Shown in pieces: positions 1 to 9,690 of a stretch of DNA of 64,000 nt. Numbering within the stretch: the stretch's first letter is position 1; each line of letters opens with the position of its first letter. Below the pieces are notes generated by a model. The model did no database searches, was not told the DNA's origin, and was given only the letters and a program-made list of their open reading frames with translations. The stretch is from Leucobacter chromiiresistens (lineage in GTDB: Bacteria > Actinomycetota > Actinomycetes > Actinomycetales > Microbacteriaceae). A program made the translations under genes and the position numbers. Location of the stretch: the NCBI RefSeq assembly GCF_001477055.1, contig NZ_LDRK01000018.1, positions 1 through 64,000 of the forward strand, in the 5' to 3' direction.

Positions 1-295
1 AGGAGTATAGGGGAGAGCGTCGGGCCGGGTCGGAGCGGGCGGCGGCGCGCGGCGGGGCCGGTCAGACAGTCGCGCAGGCTCCGGGTCAAGGGGCGGCATC
101 AACGACTCTGTGCGCCCGTCCATCAGCACGCCCGGGAACAGCCTCGGGCTGCTGGCGGCGCCAGCGCGCCTGACCACAGCCCGTCAGGGGCCCTGGCGGC
201 GCCACCGCACCCATTCACCCATTCACCCATGCACCCATGCACCGGGCTAGCAGGCGCCCGACGACAGCCCGCCGCGCTCCTGGAGCGCGAGCGGC
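1..295. other. left-edge stretch without a recognisable gene
   Basis: No open frame here resembles a known protein. The stretch holds two copies of the 12-mer CTGGCGGCGCCA (152-163 and 193-204) and a short tandem repeat (208-243). It lies downstream of the ctaA stop codon, so it may contain the 3' end of that transcript. Confidence 0.5.
208..243. repeat. 8-bp tandem repeat, 4 copies plus a partial fifth
   Basis: Units CACCCATT, CACCCATT, CACCCATG and CACCCATG run head to tail, followed by a partial CACC. This is a microsatellite-like array about 50 bp downstream of the ctaA stop. No function can be assigned. Confidence 0.85.
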
Positions 296-1246
296 CTAAC
301 CTACCGCGACGGGGGCCGCAGACGCGGTCGCCGGGCGCTTGAGGCGCAGTACCACAACGGTCATGGCGGCCGCGGTCAGCGCCGCGAGCACCATGTGCAC
401 GCCCACCGCGAGCGGGGGCAGGCCGGTGCGCGCCTGATAGATGCCGATCGCGATCTGGACGACGAGCGCACCCATGAGCGCCGCGATCCACCGGAGCGGC
501 CGCAGGCGTCGCGCCGCCGCCCAGACGAGCAGCGCGAGCGTCAGGGCGAACGCGATGTAGCCCGGCCAGGCGTGGATGTGGCTCATCAGCACGGCGTCGA
601 TGCCGTCGCGCTGAATCGTCGCGTCGCCCGAGTGCGGGCCGCTCCCGGTGGTCAGCACGCCGAAGAGCACGGTGACGGCCATGGCGAGGGTCGTGATGTG
701 GGCGAGGATCGCGAACCCCTTCGGCACGGCTCGCTCGCGCGGCCCGCCCGCCTCGTACATCCGGGTCAGGTACGCGGCGGTGATGCAGACGAGGGTGAGG
801 GAGATGACGTAGTGGATCCCGACGAGGTTCGCGTTGAGGTGCAGCCACACGATCACGCCGCCGATGAGCGCCTGCAGCACCACGAGGCCGAGCACGACGG
901 CCGAGATGGCGAAGAGGTCGCGCCGGGCGGCGCGGATGCGCCAGGTGAGGAGGAGGACGAGGATCGCGCTGACCAGCAGCGGGCCCGAGATCGTGCGATT
1001 GCCGAACTCGATGAGCGAGTGGTAGGTGAGCTCCTCGGTCGGCACGAGCGAGCCGGGGGCGCACAGCGGCCAGTTCGGGCACCCGAGACCGGAGCCCGTG
1101 AGGCGCACGGCGCCGCCGGTTCCGATGATCACTGTGTTCAGCACGAACGACACCCATGCGACGACTCGGAGGAATCGGGAGGGGAGTGCGGCGGCGGGCG
1201 CGGTCGGCCCCGGCGCGGTGGTGCTTGCAGTGGGCGCGCTGGACAA
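296..1246 (-). CDS. ctaA: haem A synthase, COX15/CtaA family
   Basis: Converts haem O to haem A in the cytoplasmic membrane for the aa3-type cytochrome oxidase whose subunits are encoded at 34.8-43.8 kb. The 316-residue product shows eight hydrophobic helices. The first extracytoplasmic loop carries the family Cys pair in [10 protein letters not shown], followed by IEFGNRT, where many homologues have a histidine of an ExxHR motif; Asn may be normal for this lineage. Later histidines in [13 protein letters not shown] and GVHMV are candidate haem ligands. The start is taken as TTG at 1246 because GAGAGGAG lies just upstream and the helices begin soon after; the frame stays open further 5', but that extension is not protein-like. 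Divergent from sufB. Confidence 0.9.
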   Translation of the reverse strand: MSSAPTASTTAPGPTAPAAALPSRFLRVVAWVSFVLNTVIIGTGGAVRLTGSGLGCPNWPLCAPGSLVPTEELTYHSLIEFGNRTISGPLLVSAILVLLLTWRIRAARRDLFAISAVVLGLVVLQALIGGVIVWLHLNANLVGIHYVISLTLVCITAAYLTRMYEAGGPRERAVPKGFAILAHITTLAMAVTVLFGVLTTGSGPHSGDATIQRDGIDAVLMSHIHAWPGYIAFALTLALLVWAAARRLRPLRWIAALMGALVVQIAIGIYQARTGLPPLAVGVHMVLAALTAAAMTVVVLRLKRPATASAAPVAVG

Positions 1247-1321
1247 CGGGTCTCCTCTCGGCTGCTTCCCAGAGTCATGCGACGCCCAGAGCGGACATCT
1301 CCCGAAACCATCGGAAACCTG

Positions 1322-1327
1322 TAGAAT
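1322..1327 (+). promoter_or_regulatory. candidate -10 box for the suf operon
   Basis: TAGAAT lies in the 283-bp ctaA/sufB intergenic region, about 200 nt before the sufB start. If used, the suf mRNA has a long 5' leader. No clear -35 box or SufR/IscR-type operator is visible. Confidence 0.4.
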
Positions 1328-1529
1328 GGGAAGCTGTGGTTGCGAACGTCGAGCCGCCTGTTCGATGCCCGGCATCGGATCGTCCCGGTCGCGTTCGAAG
1401 CCCAGAATACTGCACCGCTGCAGGGAACCCGATGTGCGCGTCGATCTCACGCTTTCGCGCACGCCGCCGGCCGGATCCCTCCGGCTCGGCCGGGGTTCTC
1501 CGGGCGAGACGAAGAATGAGGGAGGGATC

Positions 1530-2948
1530 ATGCCAGAGGTACTGATCGACCGACCCGAGCTCGAAGGCTTGGGCCAGTACGAATTCGGCTGGCACGACAG
1601 CGACGAAGCCGGCGCGATTGCGAAGCGCGGGCTCAGCGAGCAGGTCGTGCGCGAGATTTCGGCACTGAAGAACGAGCCCGAATGGATGCTCAAGCGTCGC
1701 CTGAAGGCGCTGCAGATCTTCGACCGGAAGCCGATGCCCGCGTGGGGCGCGGACCTGTCGGACATCGACTTCGACAACATCAAGTACTTCGTCCGCTCCA
1801 CGGAGCAGCAGGCGACCACGTGGGAGGACCTCCCCGAGGAGATCAAGGAGACGTACGAGCGCCTCGGCATTCCCGAGGCCGAGCGCCAGCGCCTCGTCGC
1901 CGGCGTCGCCGCGCAGTACGAGTCGGAGGTCGTCTACCACCAGATCCGCGAGGATCTGGAGGAGCAGGGCGTGCTCTTCCTCGACACCGATACGGCGCTC
2001 AAGGAGCATCCGGAGATCTTCGAGGAGTACTTCGGCACCGTCATCCCCTCGGGCGACAACAAGTTCGCCGCGCTCAACACGGCCGTCTGGTCGGGCGGAT
2101 CCTTCGTCTACGTGCCGAAGGGCGTCCACGTCGAGATCCCGCTGCAGGCCTACTTCCGCATCAACACGGAGAACATGGGCCAGTTCGAGCGCACGCTCAT
2201 CATCGCCGACGAGGGCAGCTACGTGCACTACATCGAGGGCTGCACCGCGCCGATCTACAAGTCGGACTCGCTGCACTCGGCCGTCGTCGAGATCATCGTG
2301 AAGAAGAACGCCCGCGTGCGCTACACGACGATCCAGAACTGGTCGACCAACGTGTACAACCTCGTGACGAAGCGCGCGATCGCCGAAGAGGGCGCCACCA
2401 TGGAGTGGGTCGACGGCAACATCGGCTCGAAGGTCACCATGAAGTACCCGTCGATCTATCTCACGGGCGAGCACGCGAAGGGCGAGACCCTGTCGGTCGC
2501 GTTCGCGGGCCCCGGCCAGCATCAGGACACGGGCGCGAAGATGATCCATCTCGCCCCGAACACCAAGTCGTCGATCCTCGCGAAGTCGATCGCCCGCGGC
2601 GGCGGCCGCACCGGCTACCGCGGCGAGGTGCGCATCGAGGCCAACGCGCGGCACTCCGCGAACTCGGTGGTCTGCGATGCGCTGCTCGTGGACACGATCT
2701 CGCGCAGCGACACGTACCCCGCCATTGACATCCGCACCGACGACGCGGAGCTCGGGCACGAGGCGACGGTCTCCCGCGTGAGCGAGGAGCAGCTGTTCTA
2801 CCTCATGAGCCGCGGGCTCGCCGAGGAGGAGGGCATGGCGATGATCGTGCGCGGCTTCATCGAGCCGATCGCCCGTGAGCTGCCCATGGAGTACGCGCTC
2901 GAACTGAACAAGCTCATCGAGATGGGCATGGAAGGATCCGTCGGATAA
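1530..2948 (+). CDS. sufB: Fe-S cluster assembly scaffold SufB
   Basis: Core scaffold subunit of the cytosolic SufBCD complex that builds Fe-S clusters. The 472-residue product matches the usual length and has the SufB/D beta-helix core, with conserved EGCTAPIY in the middle and [10 protein letters not shown] near the C-terminus. The frame is open well upstream, but ATG 1530 has GGAGGG four bases before it and gives the normal SufB N-terminus ([20 protein letters not shown]). Its TAA overlaps the sufD ATG by one base. First gene of sufB-sufD-Rieske-sufC-DUF59. Actinobacterial suf operons often start with the repressor sufR, but none is present here. Confidence 0.96.
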   Translation: MPEVLIDRPELEGLGQYEFGWHDSDEAGAIAKRGLSEQVVREISALKNEPEWMLKRRLKALQIFDRKPMPAWGADLSDIDFDNIKYFVRSTEQQATTWEDLPEEIKETYERLGIPEAERQRLVAGVAAQYESEVVYHQIREDLEEQGVLFLDTDTALKEHPEIFEEYFGTVIPSGDNKFAALNTAVWSGGSFVYVPKGVHVEIPLQAYFRINTENMGQFERTLIIADEGSYVHYIEGCTAPIYKSDSLHSAVVEIIVKKNARVRYTTIQNWSTNVYNLVTKRAIAEEGATMEWVDGNIGSKVTMKYPSIYLTGEHAKGETLSVAFAGPGQHQDTGAKMIHLAPNTKSSILAKSIARGGGRTGYRGEVRIEANARHSANSVVCDALLVDTISRSDTYPAIDIRTDDAELGHEATVSRVSEEQLFYLMSRGLAEEEGMAMIVRGFIEPIARELPMEYALELNKLIEMGMEGSVG

Positions 2949-4135
2949 TGACGCAAGCTGTTGCACCGCAGGAAACGGCTCAGCACGGTTTGACCGCGCA
3001 CTCCGACGGGGACTGGGCGAACCGCGTGCCCGTGCAGACCCGCTCGGAGCGCCCGAAGTCGACCGATGTCGCCGATTTCGCCGAGGTCACCGGCCGCGAG
3101 GCCGTCTGGAAGTACACGCCGGTCGCGAAGCTCGACGCGCTGCTCAACGGGCGGCTCGACGGGGGTCGTCTGCCCGTCTCCGTCTCCGAGATCGCCGGCG
3201 TCACCGCCGAGTGGGTCTCGCGTGACGACGCGCGGATCGGGCGCGCCGGCACGCCGGAGGAGCGCGGCGCCGCGGCGGCGTGGTCCGCATTCGGCGAGGC
3301 GCACGTTGTGACGGTCTCCTCGGAGGAGCCCGTCACCGCCGTCGTCACCCGCGACGCGCTCGACGCGGCGCCCCGCGCCGCGCACACGGTCATCGAGGCC
3401 GCGGCTCACGCGCAGGGCCTCGTGATCCTCGAGAACGCGGGCTCCGCCCAGCTCTCGGAGAACGTGGAGATCGTCGTCGGAGACGGCGCGAAGCTCACGG
3501 TCGTCAGCGTGCAGCAGTGGAACGACGACGCGATCCACCTCGCGAGCCACTACGCGACGGTGGGCCGCGACGCATCGCTCACCCACATCGTCGTCTCGCT
3601 GGGCGGCGGAGTCGTGCGTCTCAACCCGTCGATCCACCTCGATCACGAGGGCGCGAACGGCGAAGCGCTCGGCGCGTACTTCGCCGACGCCGGCCAGCAC
3701 CTCGAGCACCAGGTCTACATGGACCACGACGCCCCCCACACCCGGAGCCGCGTGACCTACAAGGGCGCGCTGCAGGGCGAGGGCGCGCACACGGTGTGGA
3801 TCGGCGACGTGCTGATCCGCAACAACGCGACCGGCACCGACAGCTACGAGCAGAACCGCAACCTCGTGCTCACGGAGGGGACGCGCGCCGACTCGATCCC
3901 GAACCTGGAGATCGAGACGGGCGACATCGAGGGCGCCGGCCACGCGAGCGCGACCGGCCGCTTCGACGACGAGCACATCTTCTACCTCCAGAGCCGCGGC
4001 ATCTCGGCGGAGGAGGCGCGTCGGCTCGTGGTCCGCGGGTTCCTGTTCGAGGTCATCGCGCGCATCGGCGACGCCGCGACGGAGGAGCGTCTGCACGCCG
4101 CCGTCGAGGCCGAACTCGCAGACTCCGCCCGCTGA
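2948..4135 (+). CDS. sufD: Fe-S cluster assembly protein SufD
   Basis: SufD pairs with SufB and SufC in the SufBC2D assembly complex and is linked to iron acquisition. The 395-residue product has the typical SufD layout: a variable N-terminal third, a beta-helical core (NPSIHLDHEGANGEALGAYF) and the C-terminal GHASATGRFDDEHIFYLQSRG block shared with SufB. It overlaps the sufB stop by one base (TAATG), and its own TGA overlaps the next ATG by one base (TGATG), indicating tight translational coupling. Confidence 0.95.
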   Translation: MTQAVAPQETAQHGLTAHSDGDWANRVPVQTRSERPKSTDVADFAEVTGREAVWKYTPVAKLDALLNGRLDGGRLPVSVSEIAGVTAEWVSRDDARIGRAGTPEERGAAAAWSAFGEAHVVTVSSEEPVTAVVTRDALDAAPRAAHTVIEAAAHAQGLVILENAGSAQLSENVEIVVGDGAKLTVVSVQQWNDDAIHLASHYATVGRDASLTHIVVSLGGGVVRLNPSIHLDHEGANGEALGAYFADAGQHLEHQVYMDHDAPHTRSRVTYKGALQGEGAHTVWIGDVLIRNNATGTDSYEQNRNLVLTEGTRADSIPNLEIETGDIEGAGHASATGRFDDEHIFYLQSRGISAEEARRLVVRGFLFEVIARIGDAATEERLHAAVEAELADSAR

Positions 4136-4461
4136 TGCCGCGCCAGAAGGTGCTCGCCGTCAGCGACCTCGTGCAGGATCAGGCGACCCGGGTGGTCGTC
4201 GACGACGTGCCGATCGCGATCGTGCTCGACGCGTCCGGCGACGTCCACGCGATCGGCGACACGTGCAGCCACGGCCAGGTCAGCCTCGCGGAGGGCTTCG
4301 TGGACGGCGACACCCTCGAGTGCTGGGCGCACGGATCGGCGTTCTCGCTGATCACCGGCGTGCCCCAGAATTTTCCGGCCTACGAGCCGGTTCCCGTTTT
4401 CGTCGTCGAGATCGAGGACGGCGACGTGTACATCGACCCCAACGTTACGAAAGAGATTTAA
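4135..4461 (+). CDS. Rieske-type [2Fe-2S] ferredoxin (non-haem iron oxygenase ferredoxin subunit-like)
   Basis: A 108-residue single-domain Rieske protein. The ligands are CSH (GDTCSHG, about residue 44) and CWAH (LECWAHGSAF), the C-x-H ... C-x-x-H pattern of bacterial Rieske ferredoxins. Such a ferredoxin recurs between sufD and sufC in actinobacterial suf operons. By position it may deliver electrons to Fe-S assembly rather than to an oxygenase; that role is inference. ATG 4135 overlaps the sufD stop, and sufC follows after 3 nt. Confidence 0.9.
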   Translation: MPRQKVLAVSDLVQDQATRVVVDDVPIAIVLDASGDVHAIGDTCSHGQVSLAEGFVDGDTLECWAHGSAFSLITGVPQNFPAYEPVPVFVVEIEDGDVYIDPNVTKEI

Positions 4462-4464
4462 CAC

Positions 4465-5223
<759 letters not shown>

Positions 5224-5227
5224 GGCG

Positions 5228-5233
5228 TAGGCT
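5228..5233 (+). promoter_or_regulatory. candidate leaderless promoter (-10) for the DUF59 gene
   Basis: TAGGCT, then 7 nt, then ATG 5241, with no Shine-Dalgarno between them. It lies in the 17-nt gap after sufC, so it would be an internal operon promoter. Confidence 0.5.
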
Positions 5234-5240
5234 GGTCTTC

Positions 5241-5591
5241 ATGAGCGAGGAAACCACGACGGCGCCCCAGTCGATCGACCCCGAGTTCCGCGAGCAGGCG
5301 TACGAGGCGCTGAAGAACGTCTCCGACCCCGAGCTGGGCGTGAACATCGTCGACCTCGGGCTGATCTACGATCTCGCCTTCGACGAGGAGCACGACGCGC
5401 TCGTCATCAGCATGACGCTCACGAGTGCCGGCTGCCCGTTGACCGACGTGATCGAGAACGACATCGCCGAAGCGCTCGACGGGCTCGTGACGGCGTTCCG
5501 CATCAACTGGGTGTGGATGCCGCCGTGGACCCCGGAGCGCATCACCGACGACGGCCGCGACATGATGCGGGCGCTCGGATTTGCGATCTGA
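5241..5591 (+). CDS. metal-sulfur cluster assembly factor, DUF59/MIP18 family (SufT/PaaD-like)
   Basis: A 116-residue DUF59 protein. The family takes part in maturation of Fe-S proteins, and in actinobacteria it typically closes the suf operon. The sequence shows the family hallmarks VSDPELGVNIVDLGLIYDL, then MTLTSAGCPLTDVI containing the conserved reactive Cys, and WMPPWTPERIT near the end. It follows sufC by 17 nt and may also have its own leaderless promoter. sufT would be a reasonable name, but orthology is not proven here. Confidence 0.9.
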   Translation: MSEETTTAPQSIDPEFREQAYEALKNVSDPELGVNIVDLGLIYDLAFDEEHDALVISMTLTSAGCPLTDVIENDIAEALDGLVTAFRINWVWMPPWTPERITDDGRDMMRALGFAI

Positions 5592-5602
5592 CCGGACCCG
5601 CT

Positions 5603-5705
5603 GCGCTGATGCGGATCAGCGCGTCCTGTCGCAGGCAGTTCGGATTCGCGATCTGAGGTCGGCGCACGTGCGCTCGGGTGGTGCGGGCCCTCGGCTCGCA
5701 CCACC
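5603..5705. terminator. two GC-rich hairpins between suf and zwf
   Basis: An 8-bp stem (GCGCTGAT 5603-5610 with ATCAGCGC 5615-5622, 4-nt loop) and a 9-bp stem (GGTGGTGCG 5677-5685 with CGCACCACC 5697-5705). Neither has a U-tract, as is common for actinobacterial terminators. Between them is a degenerate copy (near 5639-5656) of the sequence around the upstream stop codon (near 5574-5591). Confidence 0.5.
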
Positions 5706-5755
5706 GCGGCGCGTCGTGACCGCCCCCGGGTTCGCGTCGTTCTAGAAAGGCTGGG

Positions 5756-7291
5756 ATGCAGCTTCCTTCCAACCCCCTCCGCTCGGCCGACGACCCGCGG
5801 CTGAGCCGCATCGCGGGCCCGAGCTCGTTGGTGATCTTCGGCGTGACGGGCGATCTCTCGCGCAAGAAGCTCATGCCCGCGGTGTACGACCTCGCGAACC
5901 GCGGCCTGCTCCCTCCCGGTTTCGCGCTCGTGGGGTTCGCGCGGCGCGACTGGAAGGATCGCGATTTCGCCGAGATCGTGCACGACGCCGTCCGCAAGTA
6001 CGCGCGCACGCCGTTCCGCGAGGAGACGTGGCAGCAGCTCGCCGAGGGGATCCGTTTCGTGCAGGGCCAGTTCGGCGATCCCGAGGCGTACGACCGGCTG
6101 CGCGACACGGTGGAGGCGCTGGACCGCGAGCGCGGCACCATGGGCAACCACGCGTTCTACCTCTCGATCCCTCCGACGGCCTTCCCGGAGGTCGCGAAGC
6201 ATCTGTCGAGCTCGGGTCTCGTGGATCGGTCGGGAGACGATCAGCGCTGGCGGCGGGTGATCATCGAGAAGCCCTTCGGCCACGATCTGAAGTCGGCCCG
6301 GGAGCTGAACGACGTGCTCGAGTCGGCGTTCCCCGCCGACTCGATCTTCCGCATCGATCACTACCTCGGCAAGGAGACGGTGCAGAACATTCTGGCCCTC
6401 CGCTTCGCGAATGCGATGTACGAGCCGATCTGGAACCGCAACTACGTCGACCACGTGCAGATCACGATGGCCGAGGACATCGGCGTCGGCGGTCGCGCCG
6501 GCTACTACGACGGCGTCGGAGCGGCGCGCGATGTGATCCAGAACCATCTGCTGCAGCTGCTCGCGCTCACGGCGATGGAGCAGCCCATCAGCCTCGGGGC
6601 CCAGCACCTGCGCGCCGAGAAGGAGAAGGTGCTGGAGGCGGTGTCGCTGCCCGACGACCTCGAGGCCTCGACGGCGCGCGGCCAGTACGCATCGGGATGG
6701 CAGGGCGGCGAGTTCGTCAACGGGTTCCTCGACGAGGAGGGCATGGACCCGCAGTCGCGCACCGAGACGTTCGCGGCGATGAAGCTCAACGTGAATACGC
6801 GGCGCTGGACGGGCGTGCCGTTCTACCTGCGCACGGGCAAGCGTCTCGGACGCCGCGTCACGGAGATCGCCGTGGTCTTCCGCAAGGAGCCGGGCAATCT
6901 GTTCGCGCAGGCCCAGCGCTCCGAGCAGGGGTCGAACGCGCTCGTGATCCGCGTGCAGCCCGACGAGGGGATCACGATCCGCTTCGGCGCGAAGGTGCCC
7001 GGGAGCGGTACGCGCGTGCGCGATGTGACGATGGACTTCGGGTACGGCCACGCCTTCACCGAGGCGAGCCCCGAGGCCTACGAGCGACTCATCCTCGACG
7101 TGCTGCTCGGCGACGCCCCGCTGTTCCCGCGACAGGCCGAGGTGGAGCTCTCGTGGCGCATCCTCGATCCGGTGGAGCAGCACTGGGCGGCGCACGACGG
7201 CCCCGTCGAGCAGTACGTTCCCGGTTCGTGGGGCCCGGCATCCGCCGATGAGATGCTCGCCCGAGACGGTCGCACGTGGAGGCGCCCATGA
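5756..7291 (+). CDS. zwf: glucose-6-phosphate 1-dehydrogenase
   Basis: Oxidises glucose-6-phosphate to 6-phosphogluconolactone with NADP+, the entry to the oxidative pentose phosphate pathway. The 511-residue product has the N-terminal nucleotide-binding motif GVTGDLSRKKLMPA (about residues 26-39), EKPFGHDL, and the active-site signature RIDHYLGKETVQN with its catalytic His and Lys. ATG 5756 has GAAAGG five bases upstream. First gene of zwf-opcA-gnd-pgl; its TGA overlaps the opcA ATG (ATGA). Confidence 0.97.
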   Translation: MQLPSNPLRSADDPRLSRIAGPSSLVIFGVTGDLSRKKLMPAVYDLANRGLLPPGFALVGFARRDWKDRDFAEIVHDAVRKYARTPFREETWQQLAEGIRFVQGQFGDPEAYDRLRDTVEALDRERGTMGNHAFYLSIPPTAFPEVAKHLSSSGLVDRSGDDQRWRRVIIEKPFGHDLKSARELNDVLESAFPADSIFRIDHYLGKETVQNILALRFANAMYEPIWNRNYVDHVQITMAEDIGVGGRAGYYDGVGAARDVIQNHLLQLLALTAMEQPISLGAQHLRAEKEKVLEAVSLPDDLEASTARGQYASGWQGGEFVNGFLDEEGMDPQSRTETFAAMKLNVNTRRWTGVPFYLRTGKRLGRRVTEIAVVFRKEPGNLFAQAQRSEQGSNALVIRVQPDEGITIRFGAKVPGSGTRVRDVTMDFGYGHAFTEASPEAYERLILDVLLGDAPLFPRQAEVELSWRILDPVEQHWAAHDGPVEQYVPGSWGPASADEMLARDGRTWRRP

Positions 7292-8226
7292 TCGAGAGTC
7301 TGCCCGATACGACCGTCAGCGCGGTGACGCGCCGACTCGTCTCCATGCGGCAGGAGAGCGGGGTGTCGGCGCTCGGCCACGTGCTGACGCTGGTGATCTC
7401 CGCATCCGGCGACCTGGACGAGCAAGCGATCGCCGCCGCGAATCACGCGTCGAGCGAGCACCCGATGCGCGTCATCGTGCTGCTCAGCCGCCCGGAGGCG
7501 GAGGCGCGGCTCGACGCCGAGATCCGGGTCGGGGCCGACGCCGGCGCGAGCGACGTCATCGTGCTGCGGGCGTCGGGGGAGGTCGCGAGCGGCGTCGAGG
7601 CGCTCGTCACGGGCCTGCTGCTGCCCGACGCCCCGGTCGCGGTCTGGTGGCCCGAGGAGGCTCCGGATCGCCCGGGCGCCGACCCGCTCGGCCGCATCGG
7701 CCAGCGCCGGATCACCGACGCTGCGGCACCCGGCGGTTCGGGGTGGGAGGTGCGCGTCGCGGGGTACTCGGCGGGCGACACCGATCTCGCGTGGACTCGG
7801 TTGACGCGCTGGCGGGAGTACTTGGCCGCCGTGCTCGATCAGCCGCCCTTCGAGCCCGTCACCTCCGTCGAGGTCGTCGGCTCCGAGGCGTCGCCCTCGA
7901 CGGAGCTGCTGGCGGCATGGCTCGAGCTCTCGCTCGGCGTGCCGACCACCTGCACGCTGCTCGCGCGTGAGCTGCACGCGGAGGGGCTGCACTCGGTGAC
8001 CCTGCGCCGCAGCACCGGCGACGCCGTGCTCCAGCGCCTGTCGCCTGTACACGCCGCACTCAGCCAGCCGGGCCAGCCCACGCACCAGATCGTGCTGCCG
8101 CGCCGCACCCTCAGCGAGTGCCTCGCGGAGGAGCTGCGCGGCCTGGGCGAAGACGTGATGTACGGCCGAGTACTCGAACAGCTCGCGCGCAGCCGCGCCG
8201 CGCGCACCCCACACACTGACGCATGA
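7288..8226 (+). CDS. opcA: glucose-6-phosphate dehydrogenase assembly/regulatory protein OpcA
   Basis: OpcA family proteins accompany and allosterically support Zwf in actinobacteria and cyanobacteria. The 312-residue product has no catalytic motif; recognisable parts are HVLTLVISA, SSEHPMRVIVLLSRP and AVWWPEEAPDRPGADPLG. ATG 7288 is chosen because it overlaps the zwf stop and has GGAGG at 7278-7282; a GTG at 7276 is in frame but lacks a ribosome site. The close linkage to zwf supports the family call. Confidence 0.93.
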   Translation: MIESLPDTTVSAVTRRLVSMRQESGVSALGHVLTLVISASGDLDEQAIAAANHASSEHPMRVIVLLSRPEAEARLDAEIRVGADAGASDVIVLRASGEVASGVEALVTGLLLPDAPVAVWWPEEAPDRPGADPLGRIGQRRITDAAAPGGSGWEVRVAGYSAGDTDLAWTRLTRWREYLAAVLDQPPFEPVTSVEVVGSEASPSTELLAAWLELSLGVPTTCTLLARELHAEGLHSVTLRRSTGDAVLQRLSPVHAALSQPGQPTHQIVLPRRTLSECLAEELRGLGEDVMYGRVLEQLARSRAARTPHTDA

Positions 8227-8240
8227 ACGAAGGAGCGAGC

Positions 8241-9677
8241 GTGACTGAAGCCGCAGCGAACATCGGAGTCGTCGGCCTCGCCGTGATGGGCGCGAACCTC
8301 TCGCGCAATCTGGCGAGCCGCGAGGGCAACACCGTGGCGGTGTTCAACCGCAGCCCGCAGCGCACCGAGGCCCTCGTCGCCGCCCACCCCGAGGCCGGGT
8401 TCGTGCCCGCGTTCAGCTACGCGGAGTTCGCAGCGTCGCTGCAGAAGCCGCGCACCGCGATCATCATGGTGCAGGCGGGCGCGGCCACCGACGCGACGAT
8501 CGACGCCCTCGTCGAGGTGTTCGAGCCCGGCGACATCATCGTCGACGGCGGCAACGCCTACTTCCCCGATACGATCCGCCGCGAGCGCGCCGTGCGCGCG
8601 ACGGGCATCAACTTCGTAGGCGCCGGCATCTCGGGCGGCGAGGAGGGCGCGCTGAACGGGCCGAGCATCATGCCCGGCGGCTCCGACGAGGCGTGGCGCA
8701 CGCTCGGCCCGATCCTGCGCTCCATCGCCGCGGTGGCGGAGGGGGAGCCGTGCGTGACGCACGTCGGCCATGACGGCGCGGGGCACTTCGTCAAGATGGT
8801 GCACAACGGCATCGAGTACGCCGACATGCAGCTCATCGCTGAGGCCTACGACCTGATTCGCCGGGGCACGGGCAAGTCGCCCGCCGAGATCGCCGACATC
8901 TTCGCCGAGTGGAACCGTGGCGAGCTGGAGTCGTACCTGATCGAGATCACCGCAGAGGTGCTGCGCCAGAACGACGCCGCAACGGGTGAGCCCCTCGTCG
9001 ACGTGATCCTCGACCAGGCGGGTGCGAAGGGCACGGGCGCGTGGACGGTGCAGACGGCGCTCGCGCTCGGCGTTCCCGTCTCGGGGATCGCGGAGGCGAC
9101 CTTCGCGCGATCGCTCTCGTCGCACCCCGAGCAGCGCGCCGCAGCCGCTGAGCTCCCGGGGCCGGCGCGGGCGATCGCCGTCGACGACGAGGCCGCGTTC
9201 ATCGAGGACGTGCGGCAGGCGCTCTACGCCTCGAAGATCGTGGCGTACTCGCAGGGCTTCGACGAGATCCGAGCCGGGGCCGCCGAGTACGGGTGGACGA
9301 TCGACCTCGGCGCGATCGCGCGCATCTGGCGCGCGGGCTGCATCATCCGCGCGCAGTTCCTGAACCGCATCGCCGACGCCTACGCGGCCGACGCCGACCT
9401 GGCGCTCCTCATGGGAGCACCGTACTTCGCCGACGCGCTCGCGCGCGGGCAGGAGGCCTGGCGCCGCGTCGTGGTGCACGCCACGGCTGCCGGCATCCCC
9501 GCGCCCGCGTTCTCGTCGTCGCTCGCGTACTACGACGGATTGCGCGCCGAGCGGCTCCCCGCCGCGCTCGTGCAGGGGCAGCGGGACTTCTTCGGAGCGC
9601 ACACCTACCGTCGCATCGACCGGGAGGGCGCGTTCCACACACTCTGGTCGGGCGACCGCAGCGAGATCCCGGCATAG
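8241..9677 (+). CDS. gnd: 6-phosphogluconate dehydrogenase, decarboxylating
   Basis: Oxidatively decarboxylates 6-phosphogluconate to ribulose-5-phosphate, producing NADPH. The 478-residue product has the N-terminal fold GVVGLAVMGANLSRN, the substrate motif GAGISGGEEGALNGPSIMPGG, the catalytic KMVHNGIEYADMQ, and DQAGAKGTGAWT. GTG 8241 is preferred because AGGAG lies about 5 nt upstream. The alternative ATG 8223 overlaps the opcA stop (ATGA) but has no Shine-Dalgarno; it would add six residues. The usual actinobacterial order is zwf-opcA-pgl; here gnd sits between opcA and pgl, so the whole oxidative branch is in one operon. Confidence 0.96.
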   Translation: MTEAAANIGVVGLAVMGANLSRNLASREGNTVAVFNRSPQRTEALVAAHPEAGFVPAFSYAEFAASLQKPRTAIIMVQAGAATDATIDALVEVFEPGDIIVDGGNAYFPDTIRRERAVRATGINFVGAGISGGEEGALNGPSIMPGGSDEAWRTLGPILRSIAAVAEGEPCVTHVGHDGAGHFVKMVHNGIEYADMQLIAEAYDLIRRGTGKSPAEIADIFAEWNRGELESYLIEITAEVLRQNDAATGEPLVDVILDQAGAKGTGAWTVQTALALGVPVSGIAEATFARSLSSHPEQRAAAAELPGPARAIAVDDEAAFIEDVRQALYASKIVAYSQGFDEIRAGAAEYGWTIDLGAIARIWRAGCIIRAQFLNRIADAYAADADLALLMGAPYFADALARGQEAWRRVVVHATAAGIPAPAFSSSLAYYDGLRAERLPAALVQGQRDFFGAHTYRRIDREGAFHTLWSGDRSEIPA

Positions 9678-9690
9678 CCCGGAGGCGACG

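Noticed and set aside
1336-1545. A 69-codon frame starting at GTG 1336, 8 nt after the TAGAAT box upstream of sufB, containing several Cys
   Set aside because: Third-base GC is low for this genome, the protein has no recognisable pattern, and the spacing is one base longer than in the leaderless genes. More likely chance.
1275-2966. A 563-codon open frame on the strand opposite sufB (and similar long antisense frames opposite gltB, helY, fabG, qcrB and others)
   Set aside because: Typical antisense shadow of high-GC coding DNA: the sense frame has clear homology and codon bias, the antisense product is Arg/Asp/Leu-rich without motifs.
8223-8240. ATG 8223 as start of gnd
   Set aside because: It overlaps the opcA stop but has no Shine-Dalgarno; GTG 8241 has AGGAG at a good distance and gives the usual N-terminus. 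Not excluded.
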